Positions 1 to 9,323 of a stretch of DNA of 64,000 bases are shown one piece after another (position 1 is the stretch's first letter; each line of letters starts with the position of its first letter). The notes beneath the pieces were generated by a model. That model was not told the origin of the DNA. It made no database searches and worked only from the letters and a program-made list of their open reading frames with translations. The stretch spans positions 1 to 64,000 of the forward strand of contig JAQXDL010000041.1 in assembly GCA_029251375.1 (NCBI GenBank). Direction: 5' to 3'. The DNA comes from Pseudomonadales bacterium. GTDB lineage: Bacteria > Pseudomonadota > Gammaproteobacteria > Pseudomonadales > Azotimanducaceae. The position numbers were made by a program, and so were the translations under genes.

Positions 1-79
1 ACTGATTTTAACCTAAAGGCATCGCGCCCGGTCGCAGCAATGTGCCGAGCTCGCAATAGACTTGTTTATCTTAGCCAAG

Positions 80-1084
80 TTATTTATCGGTCATCGCCGA
101 CAGAAGCTGCGATTCAAACGCGGCAGCACGGAAATTTTCAGCTGCAATCACTTCTATACGATTATCATCTAGCGGACGCAGGGGAATTTCTTCAAGGCTG
201 TCGCCCGAATAATTAAAACCTATATCACCCGCGTCGGTTCGCAACAGTGCCTTAATTCTTTCCGCCTGAACCGAATGTATTAACTCTGACACCGCTAACC
301 GATCAAAGACGAAAGACTGCTCAAAGATCCAACCATGAGAGACAAAACCTTCTCCCTTGTTGCTAAGTCTGATAAACCCTTCCGGTGGGAACACAAGTTC
401 AGTGGGTTCGGGCTCGACCGCGGTTGGTGCTTTAACCTCGACCCCACCCTTATTCGCCCATGATCTGCCTTCTCTGGCCAACCAGTCGGGTGATAACACG
501 CCATGTGAAACTTCAATCAGTTCGCGCTGCTGCAGCCAATCTTTTTCTTCAAGGTAATCTCTAAGGTTGCTGAGCTCGTCCGGGCCATACAGATCGGTCT
601 TACTCGCCACAACCACATCGGCAATCTCGAGTTGTTCATTAAACGTTGCATGACTGGTATATCTGTCATCCGCTATTTTGCGCGCATCAACCAAGGTTAG
701 GGTTGCCTGTAAGTTCAGTAATTCGCGGTTGTGCTCGGCCGAAAGAGTATTTGCGACTTCAAAGGGATGCCCTAGGCCCGTTGGTTCAATGATAAGACGA
801 TCTGGTTTCGCCCGCGCGAGCAGCATGCTTAAGGCCATCTGCATCGGTAAACCTGCAGCACAACACATACACCCACCGGGTACCTCACGAATAAAGACGT
901 TACTATCGTTGTTTGACCCCAACAGCCCGCCATCGATACCGACTTCGCCAAATTCATTAACAAGCACCGCCCAGCGTTCGTTCGATGGTTTTTGCTTCAG
1001 TAATTCAAGTATTGCCGTGGATTTACCCGAACCCAGGAAGCCAGTGATGATATTGGTGCCGATGTTACTGATATATTTCGTCAT
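80..1084 (-). CDS. CobW/COG0523-family GTPase, probable zinc metallochaperone
   Basis: A 334-residue cytoplasmic G3E-family P-loop GTPase. Visible motifs are the Walker A GFLGSGKST (residues 15-23), the EPTGLGHP segment, the SKTDL base-recognition motif and the metal-binding GGCMCC (Cys72, Cys74, Cys75) that marks COG0523 proteins. A CobW C-terminal domain follows. Such proteins use GTP hydrolysis to hand metal, often zinc under starvation, to client enzymes. It lies 12 bases after the MerC-like gene and downstream of Zur on the same strand, so a zinc role (YciC/ZigA type) is the best inference. Cobalamin synthesis (CobW proper) is less likely because no cobalamin genes are nearby. Confidence 0.9.
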   Translation of the reverse strand: MTKYISNIGTNIITGFLGSGKSTAILELLKQKPSNERWAVLVNEFGEVGIDGGLLGSNNDSNVFIREVPGGCMCCAAGLPMQMALSMLLARAKPDRLIIEPTGLGHPFEVANTLSAEHNRELLNLQATLTLVDARKIADDRYTSHATFNEQLEIADVVVASKTDLYGPDELSNLRDYLEEKDWLQQRELIEVSHGVLSPDWLAREGRSWANKGGVEVKAPTAVEPEPTELVFPPEGFIRLSNKGEGFVSHGWIFEQSFVFDRLAVSELIHSVQAERIKALLRTDAGDIGFNYSGDSLEEIPLRPLDDNRIEVIAAENFRAAAFESQLLSAMTDK

Positions 1085-1096
1085 GATCGAAGCTAA

Positions 1097-1513
1097 TCAG
1101 CCCTCACAGTCAATCGCGCGACAACGCCGGAAATTTTTTAGATGACTGATTGCGACGAGTATTGCGCCCGCCAACACCAATGACCGCTCCAATTGTTCGC
1201 CTAAGAGATCGTGACCGAGAAATGCCGTTAACGATAACAGCGATAACCCCGCCAAACCCCAGGCCAATACCTGCCAATGTCGGTGACGCCTGCAACCCAT
1301 CGTTAACGCGAACAGACTCGTTGGCAAAACTAGGACAATCAACCATTGATGAAAACTCTCATCGCCAACAGATAGTAGTGCCAGCGACGGAATCATTGCG
1401 AGTGCAATAGGTAACGTCAGGCAATGGATCGCACAAATAGCCGATAACCCAATCGATGCTTTATCTAACAACGGGGTAATACCGCTGATCGCTTTGAAGT
1501 TATTGTTACTCAC
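1097..1513 (-). CDS. MerC-like small integral membrane protein
   Basis: About 138 residues with four predicted membrane segments. The N-terminal helix carries the CAIHC-type cysteine pair (AICAIHCLTLP) typical of the MerC family, which moves mercury or other thiophilic metals. I place the start at a GTG (1511-1513) that overlaps the zur stop codon; an ATG at 1556-1558 would give 153 residues and a 53-base overlap. Zur-linked MerC homologues are common in marine gammaproteobacteria, and no other mer gene is present, so zinc handling is more likely than mercury resistance. That is inference from context. Confidence 0.75.
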   Translation of the reverse strand: MSNNNFKAISGITPLLDKASIGLSAICAIHCLTLPIALAMIPSLALLSVGDESFHQWLIVLVLPTSLFALTMGCRRHRHWQVLAWGLAGLSLLSLTAFLGHDLLGEQLERSLVLAGAILVAISHLKNFRRCRAIDCEG

Positions 1514-1973
1514 CACAATCCCCACAAAAACAATCAAACTCGATTTGCTGACTAGCAAGCTGAAAACCTGCGGCTTGAACTGACTTGTTGAGGGTTGTCA
1601 TCAAACTACGCTTGATGCTGATCTCTCGAACCAGATAACAGCGTTTACAAATAACAAATTGCGATAACTCATGTTCATGATCACAAGCAATATGTGAGCA
1701 GGCGACATATTTCTTGGCCAGATCAAGACGATGTACAAGGTTTTCACCCTCAAGAAACTCGAGAATGCGATAAACAGACATAGCAGGAAGCTGGAAACCA
1801 AGTTCGTCTCGGCAATAGTCAGTCAGTTCATAGGCAGATAAAGCTTTTTGAGAATCCAGCAGCCCCATTAGCACTTGCCGTCGTTTTGCCGTTAGGCGAG
1901 TACCTCTGCTTTCGCAAAGCGATTCAGCATGACTCAGAGCACTTTTTGTTGTTTGCGCTTTGTGTGCGATCAT
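1506..1973 (-). CDS. zur: Fur-family transcriptional regulator, probable zinc sensor Zur
   Basis: A 155-residue Fur-family protein. The N-terminal winged helix (RLTAKRRQVLMGLL onward, residues ~25-95) binds DNA and the C-terminal dimerisation half binds zinc. The His/Cys-rich stretch CSHIACDHEHELSQF, the ICKRC pair and the terminal CFCGDC form regulatory and structural zinc sites. The CxxC pairs and the neighbourhood (CobW, MerC, DUF1826, TonB receptor) favour Zur over Fur. It is the first gene of a minus-strand operon zur-merC-cobW. A palindrome matching Zur operators lies about 26-45 bases upstream of its start, suggesting autoregulation. Confidence 0.88.
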   Translation of the reverse strand: MIAHKAQTTKSALSHAESLCESRGTRLTAKRRQVLMGLLDSQKALSAYELTDYCRDELGFQLPAMSVYRILEFLEGENLVHRLDLAKKYVACSHIACDHEHELSQFVICKRCYLVREISIKRSLMTTLNKSVQAAGFQLASQQIEFDCFCGDCGE

Positions 1974-1998
1974 TTTCCAGCAGCCATCTCAATTTAAT

Positions 1999-2018
1999 AA
2001 TGTTATATCGTAACAAAA
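1999..2018. promoter_or_regulatory. Candidate Zur box upstream of zur
   Basis: The sequence contains TGTTATATCGTAACA, an inverted repeat GTTAT-N3-GTAAC that differs by one base from the gammaproteobacterial Zur pattern GTTATN3ATAAC. It lies just upstream of zur and in front of the zinc-limitation genes. Not tested by a matrix search. Confidence 0.65.
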
Positions 2019-2476
2019 TGAAACGCTCCGATGCACGTAAAATTCGAAAAACTATGAAACAATGTGTAAAAACAGCCACCCTATCAAAGCAGATAAGTGC
2101 CAAAAAACTGTAGCTATCGCATGCAGAAGAGACTGACGATATAGCCGTGTTTTGTTATGGATAGATAAACGGCATTGGCATCACAGCAACGTAATTTAAC
2201 AGCGAGAGGAGACTAAACCTGTTGTGATTAAGTCAAATCTAACCAAGCCTAACTATTAACAAAAATTGCCCGGCTAAAGTTAACCGCACAAAGCGCCACT
2301 ATTTGCGAGAAAAAAACCGCTTGTTAATCGCGCGCACATTTAAAATATTAAAAGGATTACTTAAACCCGACACCAAAACTCGGCTCCCTAACGCGACAGC
2401 TTAACTGAACAACTCAAGTCAATGACTTAAGCCAAAGGCTCAAATTAAAAAGTGCTTCTAAAGTCTTGCCATAATG

Positions 2477-2492
2477 ATATGTTATAACATAT
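2477..2492. promoter_or_regulatory. Perfect 16-bp palindrome upstream of Fe-ADH operon
   Basis: ATATGTTATAACATAT is a perfect inverted repeat ending 65 bases before the ADH start codon. It keeps the TGTTA/TAACA arms of a Zur operator but has no central spacer, so it is either a variant Zur site or an operator for another regulator. Confidence 0.5.
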
Positions 2493-2557
2493 AGTCGCGC
2501 CCCATCAATCTACGACACTCATCAAACGGTTACTAAGTTCGAGGTTAGCACACGCAT

Positions 2558-3697
2558 ATGGCATCACTCACGTTTATCAACAATACCCTTTTTGATCACG
2601 GCGCCAGCGCGCAATTAGGCGCTGTACTTGCCACGCACAAGGTGAAGCGGCCTTTATTATGCACTGACAAAGGCTTAGTTGAGCTTGGAATGGTGCGGCG
2701 TCTTGCGGCAAACCTTAGTAACGATGTTTCTCTGTCGATTTTTGATGGAACGCCAGAGAACCCCACACAGTTAGCCGTTGAGGAGGCCGTGGCACTTTAC
2801 AAAGCGCTAGGCTGTGATGGCGTCGTTGCATTAGGTGGTGGCTCGTCAATGGATCTTGCTAAGGCGGTTGCGCTCGCGGTCACTCATGAGGGTGATCTAA
2901 TTGACTACACGGCAGGCTTAGGCGGTGCTCAAAAAATCGGCCAGGTTGCGCCTCTAGTCGCGATCCCAACGACAGCCGGGACCGGCAGCGAAGTCTCTAA
3001 CGGTGCCGTTATCATCATGAAAAATGGCGAAAAATTGATTCTGGCAAGCAAACATCTGGTACCCCTGACAGCTATTTGCGACCCGGAACTGACCCTAGGG
3101 CTACCTTCATTTTTGACTGCCGCAACCGGCATGGATGCTGTCACACATTGTATTGAAGCGCTTCTTTCGCCGGTCATCAATCCTCCCGCAGAAGCCGTCG
3201 CCTGTGATGGTATTGAACGTGCGGTTAAAAGCGGCAGTTTGCTTAGAGCTTTTAAAGATGGTGGCGACATTGATGCTCGCTGGGAAATGATGATGGCAGC
3301 GACAGAAGGCGCAATGGCTTTTACCAAGGGACTTGGTGCGGTTCACTCAATGAGTCATGCCTGTGGCGCAGATCAGGAACTTCGATTACACCACGGCACA
3401 TTGAACGCAGTGATTCTACCGACTATTTTGGATTTCAATCGAGACCATGTTGGCAGCAAATTTGAACGTCTCAATAAGGCGATGGGTCTGGGCACTGATG
3501 ATGATCCGGCCGAATACATTCGTCGCCTCAACGCTGATCTTGGCCTGCCGGAAAATTTAAGCGAAATGGGCGTGCAAGCGAGCAACATCCCCACTCTCGC
3601 GAATCACGCGGCGAAGGATGTTTGCACATTTACCAACCCACGTCCTTGCAGCGCAGCAGACTATGAGGCGCTGTACCGCGTCGAGATAGAAAAATGA
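2558..3697 (+). CDS. Iron-containing alcohol dehydrogenase (group III)
   Basis: A 379-residue NAD(P)-dependent dehydrogenase of the Fe-ADH family. The N-terminal dinucleotide domain has GGGSSMD (cofactor binding) and PTTAGTGSEV. The C-terminal all-helical domain carries the metal ligands in DAVTHCIEA and GAVHSMSHACG. It catalyses alcohol/aldehyde or hydroxyacid/semialdehyde interconversion; the substrate cannot be told. It heads a plus-strand operon facing zur. Use of an iron-dependent ADH under zinc shortage would spare zinc, which fits the placement but is inference. Confidence 0.9.
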   Translation: MASLTFINNTLFDHGASAQLGAVLATHKVKRPLLCTDKGLVELGMVRRLAANLSNDVSLSIFDGTPENPTQLAVEEAVALYKALGCDGVVALGGGSSMDLAKAVALAVTHEGDLIDYTAGLGGAQKIGQVAPLVAIPTTAGTGSEVSNGAVIIMKNGEKLILASKHLVPLTAICDPELTLGLPSFLTAATGMDAVTHCIEALLSPVINPPAEAVACDGIERAVKSGSLLRAFKDGGDIDARWEMMMAATEGAMAFTKGLGAVHSMSHACGADQELRLHHGTLNAVILPTILDFNRDHVGSKFERLNKAMGLGTDDDPAEYIRRLNADLGLPENLSEMGVQASNIPTLANHAAKDVCTFTNPRPCSAADYEALYRVEIEK

Positions 3698-3978
3698 GCC
3701 ACAACACTGACAATAAACAGCGCATCTCTCAGCAGACGGCGGAAGCGGCGATTGCGGGTGTAGATGCTAAAGACTTGGCCCGTGCGCGGGCGGCCGTCAA
3801 CCAAGGTGTTGAGTCTGCTCAGAAGCAATGGATTCCGACCCACCTGGTTGTTTGTGCGTTAGCGCTCGAACTGCAGAACCAAATTTCGGACAGTGAACCC
3901 TCTGCCGAACTGTCAACCTATCTGCATCGACTGGCGGATTTTGTCAGCGCCGATGCGCCGCAAACGGGTCGACACTAA
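3694..3978 (+). CDS. Small hypothetical protein in Fe-ADH operon
   Basis: A 94-residue soluble, Ala/Gln-rich, probably helical protein with no recognised domain, signal peptide or membrane segment. Its ATG overlaps the ADH stop codon (ATGA), so the two are translationally coupled and probably functionally linked. Not recognised. Confidence 0.65.
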   Translation: MSHNTDNKQRISQQTAEAAIAGVDAKDLARARAAVNQGVESAQKQWIPTHLVVCALALELQNQISDSEPSAELSTYLHRLADFVSADAPQTGRH

Positions 3979-4078
3979 TGGTCAATTCAAACGCTCGACG
4001 CCTTTTGTGGTCGATCGCGGTTACAAGTACGGCTAGTTAAGCCCTTTTCGATTTAGCGAAAAAACCAAAAGAACATCT

Positions 4079-4717
4079 ATGCGACAGACAATCAGTAACA
4101 AAATTAGCGATCTATCTGACATTTATGCACCTGACGTAGAACTGGTCAGTGTTGCACGCCCGGACAAGCAAAAAATTGGGATGCTCGGTCAGCGCGTGCT
4201 AGATACAGGTTGCCATGTAGAAGTGCGATGGCAGCAAAGCGAATCCGCGTCCGAAACACAATTAGCAACACTGGCGCCCGCGTTAGGCGACGACCTAATT
4301 AATGCCATCGACAACGAAATTCTACTGGCCTGCGAAACACTCGAACTACTGCTTGGCTGCAGTCACGTTGGTATTCGTCTCGCAACGCTACGCACGCCCA
4401 TGTGTCCAAGATTCCATGTCGATCAGGTGCCTTGTCGAATGCTGACGACCCTGTGTGGTTTAGGCACGCAATGGATCGCTGGCAACGACGTCGATTGGGA
4501 TTTATTCGCCACCCGTGACGACAAAGCGCCGCCTGTATGCAATGGATCAGCCGTCAGTATCTTGCCCAGTGGACATTGGTCTTTGTTGAAGGGCGGTACC
4601 TGGGATGAACACTATCCGGGCGTCGTGCATCGCTCACCGCATCAAACCAAGCCCCGACTTTTTTTGTCTATCGATCCAATATTTACAGATTCAACGAACA
4701 AGCAATCCCAACACTAG
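4079..4717 (+). CDS. DUF1826 family protein
   Basis: A 212-residue cytoplasmic protein matching DUF1826, a family often found in Zur regulons. Conserved features are CPRFHVDQVPCR, the GLGTQW segment and the late HYPGVVHRSP motif, giving several Cys/His residues that could bind metal or iron. The fold resembles a 2OG-oxygenase-like barrel, but no activity is established. It lies about 100 bases after the small protein and 10 bases before the TerB-like gene. Confidence 0.8.
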   Translation: MRQTISNKISDLSDIYAPDVELVSVARPDKQKIGMLGQRVLDTGCHVEVRWQQSESASETQLATLAPALGDDLINAIDNEILLACETLELLLGCSHVGIRLATLRTPMCPRFHVDQVPCRMLTTLCGLGTQWIAGNDVDWDLFATRDDKAPPVCNGSAVSILPSGHWSLLKGGTWDEHYPGVVHRSPHQTKPRLFLSIDPIFTDSTNKQSQH

Positions 4718-4727
4718 AGAACCCAGC

Positions 4728-5168
4728 ATGTCGACACTTCGCCTAGACAATATTCTGAACATATTTAGTGGTGCTGAATTATCAGCGCCTGAACTCGAGC
4801 AACTGCGCAACGACATCATGTTTGTGACACTCTCGCGCGCGACGTCAGCCGACACAAATATTCAAAACCGAGAAGTTGAGCGCGTCATCGCCGTGCTCAA
4901 AACCCACACGGGTAACGACTATTCAGCCGCTGACATTCGTGTGGCGGCACAATCAGCGATATTCGAAACTGTGTCGCTGCAACGCTACTTAAATGGGTCA
5001 GCGAAAAAAATTGCATGGCAAGATCGCCTCATCATTGTTCACGCATTGATTGATGTTATTCGGTCTGATGGCCGCACTAGCGATATGGAAATCACTTTTT
5101 TTAATGATGTTGTGGCCGCATTAAAGTTGACGCCCTCGCAACTGCTCGGGCTTGAAGCGGAGAGTTGA
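4728..5168 (+). CDS. TerB-like protein
   Basis: A 146-residue all-helical protein. The central to C-terminal part has the TerB/DjlA-type repeat pattern with an acidic DG...E motif (IRSDGRTSDMEITFF). TerB-like proteins are linked to metal or tellurite stress and membrane-associated processes. The start is the ATG at 4728, just after DUF1826; an upstream in-frame ATG would run into that gene. The role here is unknown beyond membership of the operon. Confidence 0.7.
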   Translation: MSTLRLDNILNIFSGAELSAPELEQLRNDIMFVTLSRATSADTNIQNREVERVIAVLKTHTGNDYSAADIRVAAQSAIFETVSLQRYLNGSAKKIAWQDRLIIVHALIDVIRSDGRTSDMEITFFNDVVAALKLTPSQLLGLEAES

Positions 5169-5346
5169 AAAGCCGCTTCTCTGTTAACACTCTCAAACTA
5201 AAATGAAACCGTCGTCAACACGGACCAAGGGCGTGACGACCAATGATCATTGAATAATGCATATAACAAATGTCCGATATAACCAACCTGATATCTGCGC
5301 GGCTTTGCCAGCGATACAGCAATTGACAAAGCCTTTGAGTCGCTGG

Positions 5347-5625
5347 ATGAAAATCGTTTTTTTAAAACAACCACTCGTGCTCGTTTTCAGCTTAATGTTA
5401 AGTCTGTCGAGCTTTGTGGTCGCCGAACATGTCCATCTGTCGACTGCAGAAGAAGTCGACTGCGAGCTTTGCACTCACGCGGGTAGCGATGCAGCACTGC
5501 ATGTTGCTCAATCCCATCAGCCGCAAACAGTGACGCAAGACCTGCAGGCCCTCTCGGTCTGCCACGCCATTTACGCGCAACTTATTCATAAACACCCCCG
5601 CGGGCCACCGCTCTTTAGCGCGTAA
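5347..5625 (+). CDS. Small secreted His/Cys-containing protein (DUF2946-like)
   Basis: About 92 residues from ATG 5347. An N-terminal hydrophobic signal segment (LVLVFSLMLSLSSFVVA) is followed by a short mature part with AEHVHL, the DCELC pair and scattered histidines. Small periplasmic proteins with this layout (DUF2946-like) often precede metal-linked TonB receptors, as here, where the receptor gene follows 158 bases later. A periplasmic metal-binding helper is plausible but unproven. An in-frame ATG at 5257 would add 30 residues before the signal segment and is less likely. Confidence 0.6.
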   Translation: MKIVFLKQPLVLVFSLMLSLSSFVVAEHVHLSTAEEVDCELCTHAGSDAALHVAQSHQPQTVTQDLQALSVCHAIYAQLIHKHPRGPPLFSA

Positions 5626-5783
5626 AAATCAGTTCGCATTCTATATTTATTCTATTTGCATTCTGATGGCGAAAGAAAAGCGGTCATCTTTTTATCCTTA
5701 CTCTATAACCCATCGCAGTATCCGTTGCCGCGTCGCTCTTTCTTACGTTGACAGATGTCTTACCCGTTTTAGCAGGAGAAACC

Positions 5784-8012
5784 ATGAAGTCTCTACCATC
5801 CCTATTTTTATCCATCAGTGCCGTCTATGCCGGCGCCGTGTTCGGTTCTGAAGATCAAGAAACGAGCCACGGCATTCACACATACGAAGAAGAAATTGTC
5901 GTCAGCGCACCGTTTCAAAGAAACGAGGCCAAGACAGCTTTACCTATCAATGTGCTAACACAGGAAGCACTACAACGAGAAGTTGAAGATGAGTTAGGCG
6001 CCACATTAAAAAACCAGATAGGTATACATAACACAAGCTATGGTCCCGGTGTGGGCCAAGCAGTGATACGCGGTCAGTCTGGCACACGCGTGCAGGTACT
6101 GCAGAACAGTGTAAGCAACGTTGACGTTGCCGCGGTAAGCCCTGACCATACCAATGGTGTTGAAGCGGCACTCGCTTCACGTATTGAAGTGATTAGAGGC
6201 CCTGCCACTTTGTTGTACGGTAACGGCGCCGTCGGTGGCATCGTCAATGTGATTGACGACCGCATCTTAGAAGCGAGTTTAGATAAGCCCGAGTTCACGA
6301 TCGAGCAAAGCCGCAATTCGGTCAATGAGGGTGATAAGACCGTGGCAAAGTTCAACGGCACTTTTGGTGTTGTAAACCTACACCTTGATGCGTTTACGCG
6401 AGACAACAACGATGTCGATATCAAAGGCTTCGCTATTGATGAAACGGCACTGGAACGCTTGGAAGAATCACACGAGGGCGAGGCGCATGAAGATGAAGCG
6501 CATGAGGATGACGAGCACGCCGGGCACGAAGAAGAGGAAATAACCAATACGAAGGGTTATATCTCGAATTCAGACGCGAAATCCGATGGCTACACAGTCG
6601 GCACCTCAGTTTCTAACGAAAAAGGCTTTATCGGGGTTTCAGTTGCAAGCTTGGAGAGTAATTATGGATTGCCTGGCGGTACGCATAGCCACCATCACGA
6701 AGAAGAGCATGGCGACGAACACGAGACCGCACATAGTGATGAGCATGACGATGAGCATAGCGATGACGAAGGTGAGGAGGAAGGTGAGGAGTTTGTCAGA
6801 ATAGACATGGAGCAAACACGCTACGATCTAAAAGGTGAATATCGCTTTGATCAAGGTTTTTTTGAGCGTATTCAAGCAAGCCTGAACTACACAGACTACG
6901 AACACTCAGAGCTTGAGATTGAAGCCGATGGGACAGCTTTTGTCGGTTCGGTTTACAGTAACGAAGGCTATGAAGGTCGCTTTACCGCAACCCACAATCC
7001 GATCGGACAGCTAAAGGGTGTTTGGGGCTTGCAGCTATCGGATACAGAATTTAGTGCTTTAGGCGAGGAAGCCTTTATTCCCAAGACCGAGAGCACAGGC
7101 TTTGCTTTATTTGCCGTTGAGCGTCTTGAAACCGAGCGTGTTAGTTGGGAGTTTGGCTACCGCTATGGCTACAATGAAACTGACCCGGGCGAAGGTTGCG
7201 ACCGAGACGAAAGTACCCACAGTTTATCTGCCAGCATGCTTTATGATCTAAATGCCAGCAGCAATATTCTGATTGCACTTTCCAGTTCAGAGCGGGCGCC
7301 AACTCTGGAAGAGCGTTATTCGAATGTTCAAACAGGGAGTTGTACTTCACCCTCTGACCCTGAAGACCTTGTCGCTCATGTCGCAACCGGACGACTGGAA
7401 ATAGGCGACGCAAATCTCGACAAAGAACAAGCAACCAATATCGAAGTCGGCTTTCGCCAGCATAGTGGAAAACTGACAGGCGAGATTAGCGTTTACTATA
7501 ATCAAATCGACGATTACATTTTTCTTGAAGATACCGGCGAGTTCGAAGAACAGATTGTTTCATCCTACATTGCCGAAGACGCAACCTTTTACGGTGCAGA
7601 AGGCCAACTGGCTTATACAGCCTGGCAAAGTGAATACGGTGAACTAGATTTGACCTTGCAGGGTGACATGGTGAAGGCAAGTTTTGATCGCGGCGGTGAT
7701 GTGCCAAGAATACCAGCGGCGCGCTTTGGCTTCGGTGCAGCATGGCATGCAAATGCGTTTTCCATCAAATTCAATGTAACGGAAGTGTTCGATCAAAAAG
7801 ATACTGCAGATGAAGAATTCGAAACCAGAGGCTATACAGATGTCGCGCTATATGCTGACTATCACCTAGATCTGATTGGAGGCGAACTGTTGTTTTATGC
7901 CAAGGGCACCAATCTATTAGACGAAGAAATGAGAAACCACACGTCCTTCTTGAAAAACTTTGCGCCTGAACCCGGCCGCGGCATCCGAATAGGCATTCGC
8001 TACACCTACTAA
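5784..8012 (+). CDS. TonB-dependent outer-membrane receptor, probable zinc receptor (ZnuD-like)
   Basis: About 742 residues. The start ATG 5784 follows AGGAGAAACC and gives a signal peptide ending near VFGSED. The plug domain carries the TonB-box-like EEIVVSAP, VIRGQSG and IEVIRGPATLLYGNGAVGG. A C-terminal 22-strand barrel ends in aromatic YTY. Two loops (near residues 225-255 and 305-340) are extremely rich in His, Asp and Glu, as in ZnuD-type zinc receptors, where such loops collect zinc outside the cell. Its place beside zur, CobW and DUF1826 supports zinc uptake. A weak half-site TATAACAA (5262-5269) lies upstream. Confidence 0.88.
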   Translation: MKSLPSLFLSISAVYAGAVFGSEDQETSHGIHTYEEEIVVSAPFQRNEAKTALPINVLTQEALQREVEDELGATLKNQIGIHNTSYGPGVGQAVIRGQSGTRVQVLQNSVSNVDVAAVSPDHTNGVEAALASRIEVIRGPATLLYGNGAVGGIVNVIDDRILEASLDKPEFTIEQSRNSVNEGDKTVAKFNGTFGVVNLHLDAFTRDNNDVDIKGFAIDETALERLEESHEGEAHEDEAHEDDEHAGHEEEEITNTKGYISNSDAKSDGYTVGTSVSNEKGFIGVSVASLESNYGLPGGTHSHHHEEEHGDEHETAHSDEHDDEHSDDEGEEEGEEFVRIDMEQTRYDLKGEYRFDQGFFERIQASLNYTDYEHSELEIEADGTAFVGSVYSNEGYEGRFTATHNPIGQLKGVWGLQLSDTEFSALGEEAFIPKTESTGFALFAVERLETERVSWEFGYRYGYNETDPGEGCDRDESTHSLSASMLYDLNASSNILIALSSSERAPTLEERYSNVQTGSCTSPSDPEDLVAHVATGRLEIGDANLDKEQATNIEVGFRQHSGKLTGEISVYYNQIDDYIFLEDTGEFEEQIVSSYIAEDATFYGAEGQLAYTAWQSEYGELDLTLQGDMVKASFDRGGDVPRIPAARFGFGAAWHANAFSIKFNVTEVFDQKDTADEEFETRGYTDVALYADYHLDLIGGELLFYAKGTNLLDEEMRNHTSFLKNFAPEPGRGIRIGIRYTY

Positions 8013-8368
8013 GTTGTTTTTATAAGAAAAGGGCATTCACATGGCCCTTACATCGCGGCTTGAATTGATTCGGTTAATAAACCGGGTCATTTCAACCGTT
8101 GTGTATTCCCCCCTCCCTAAAAAATTGACCTGTTGATTATGACAGGTTGTTGCTTGTAGGCACCCGACTGCTGCTTGACCAATCCTCTTATTTAGCAATC
8201 AAATCTTTCCGCCAAGTGTTTCAATCGCCACTATCAATCACATCCACAAAAACTAGTCTTAAAAAGCAACCACCCGATATAATGACCTTCGCCACTGGCT
8301 ATATAGGTCTTGGCGACAGATAAACACGGACGCCGCTGCACCTCTTTTAGAAACTTTGGAGACATACA
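8013..8368. other. Intergenic region after TonB receptor
   Basis: A 356-base gap with no supported gene. A small hairpin AAGGGC/GCCCTT (8029-8034 with 8044-8049) follows the receptor stop but lacks a T-run on the plus strand. A good GGAG lies just before the TTG start of the next gene. Confidence 0.5.
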
Positions 8369-9010
8369 TTGGACTTGTTTGACGACCTACTGCCGGATAC
8401 CGAACCCGAGGTCAAGGAACTTCTGACAGGACCTTCAGGACAGGGTTGCATGGCTACGTTGCACCGAAAGGCTTTCTCTCGCGAAGCCAGTCGGCGGCTG
8501 TTTCTTGCGCTACATGAAGAAGTCGAATGGCAGCGGCGCGACGTCATCGTCTACGGTAAAAAACACCTTCAACCTCGACTGGTCGCCTGGTTCGGTGATG
8601 CCGGCAAACCTTACACCTATGCTGGATTAACACTTGAGCCCAGCACCTGGACCGACCCAATCCTAGAGATCAAAGCTGTTTGTGAAGAACTAGCCGGCAC
8701 CAAGTTCAACAGCGTGCTGCTAAACCTCTACCGCGACGGCAACGACACCGTAGGCTGGCACAGTGACGATGAGCCCGTGCTAGGGCGCAAACCCACCATC
8801 GTTTCCGTGAGCCTGGGTGCAACACGGCGATTCGACCTGAGACACAAGCAAACCAAAGAGACAGTTAAAGTTGCGCTTGGCTCGGGGTCTGCACTCGTCA
8901 TGGCGGGCAAAACACAAGCCGCGTGGAGTCATCAAGTGCCTAGAACCAAGAAGGTGATGGAGCCCCGTATTAATCTCACGTTCCGAAATGTTTACCCTGC
9001 GGAATTCTGA
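8369..9010 (+). CDS. AlkB-like 2-oxoglutarate/Fe(II) DNA-repair dioxygenase
   Basis: A 213-residue enzyme of the AlkB family (ALKBH2/3-like), which removes alkyl lesions from DNA bases by oxidative demethylation. Metal ligands are the HSD of WHSDDE and the His of WSHQVPR; the 2OG-binding arginines lie in RINLTFR. PRLVAWFGD and YTYAGL are typical substrate-lid segments. I accept the TTG start at 8369 because TTGGAG lies 7-12 bases before it and no nearer in-frame ATG keeps the N-terminus. It stands alone. Confidence 0.88.
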   Translation: MDLFDDLLPDTEPEVKELLTGPSGQGCMATLHRKAFSREASRRLFLALHEEVEWQRRDVIVYGKKHLQPRLVAWFGDAGKPYTYAGLTLEPSTWTDPILEIKAVCEELAGTKFNSVLLNLYRDGNDTVGWHSDDEPVLGRKPTIVSVSLGATRRFDLRHKQTKETVKVALGSGSALVMAGKTQAAWSHQVPRTKKVMEPRINLTFRNVYPAEF

Positions 9011-9323
9011 ACATCGTTTATAGCCAACCACCTATTTGCTGGTAGCTGAGCTATACCTTCAAGCGACTTTTTATGTCAGTTGAATCTTAACCGGTCGTAT
9101 TGACTTTTTTAAATGTATTGCGACTTGATAGGAGCCTTAAATGTTCTTGCTAGAGTAGATACTAGGAATAATAGATAGCATTAACGCTACTCTAACTCTT
9201 TACTCTGCCCGCTATTCTTTTGGGTTATCGGACCCCTGCGCCGTCGCCACCTAAACAAATCGATTTTAACAAGTGACCCATGTAGTCTCTATGTTGACTA
9301 AACCTGTTGAGCCTTAATGTATT
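9011..9323. other. Intergenic region with no recognised element
   Basis: A 313-base gap between AlkB and the membrane-anchored hypothetical gene. No gene, clear terminator or RNA element was seen. Confidence 0.4.

Larger units (their letters stand above)
1974..2557. other. Divergent intergenic region between zur and the Fe-ADH operon
   Basis: A 584-base AT-rich gap between two divergent operons. It holds the Zur-box candidate near zur and a perfect 16-base palindrome near the ADH gene. Short open frames here have no convincing ribosome sites or similarity and are treated as non-coding. Confidence 0.6.

Noticed and set aside
8029-8049. Terminator after the TonB receptor
   Set aside because: Hairpin stem of six pairs without a T-run on the plus strand; not strong enough to call.
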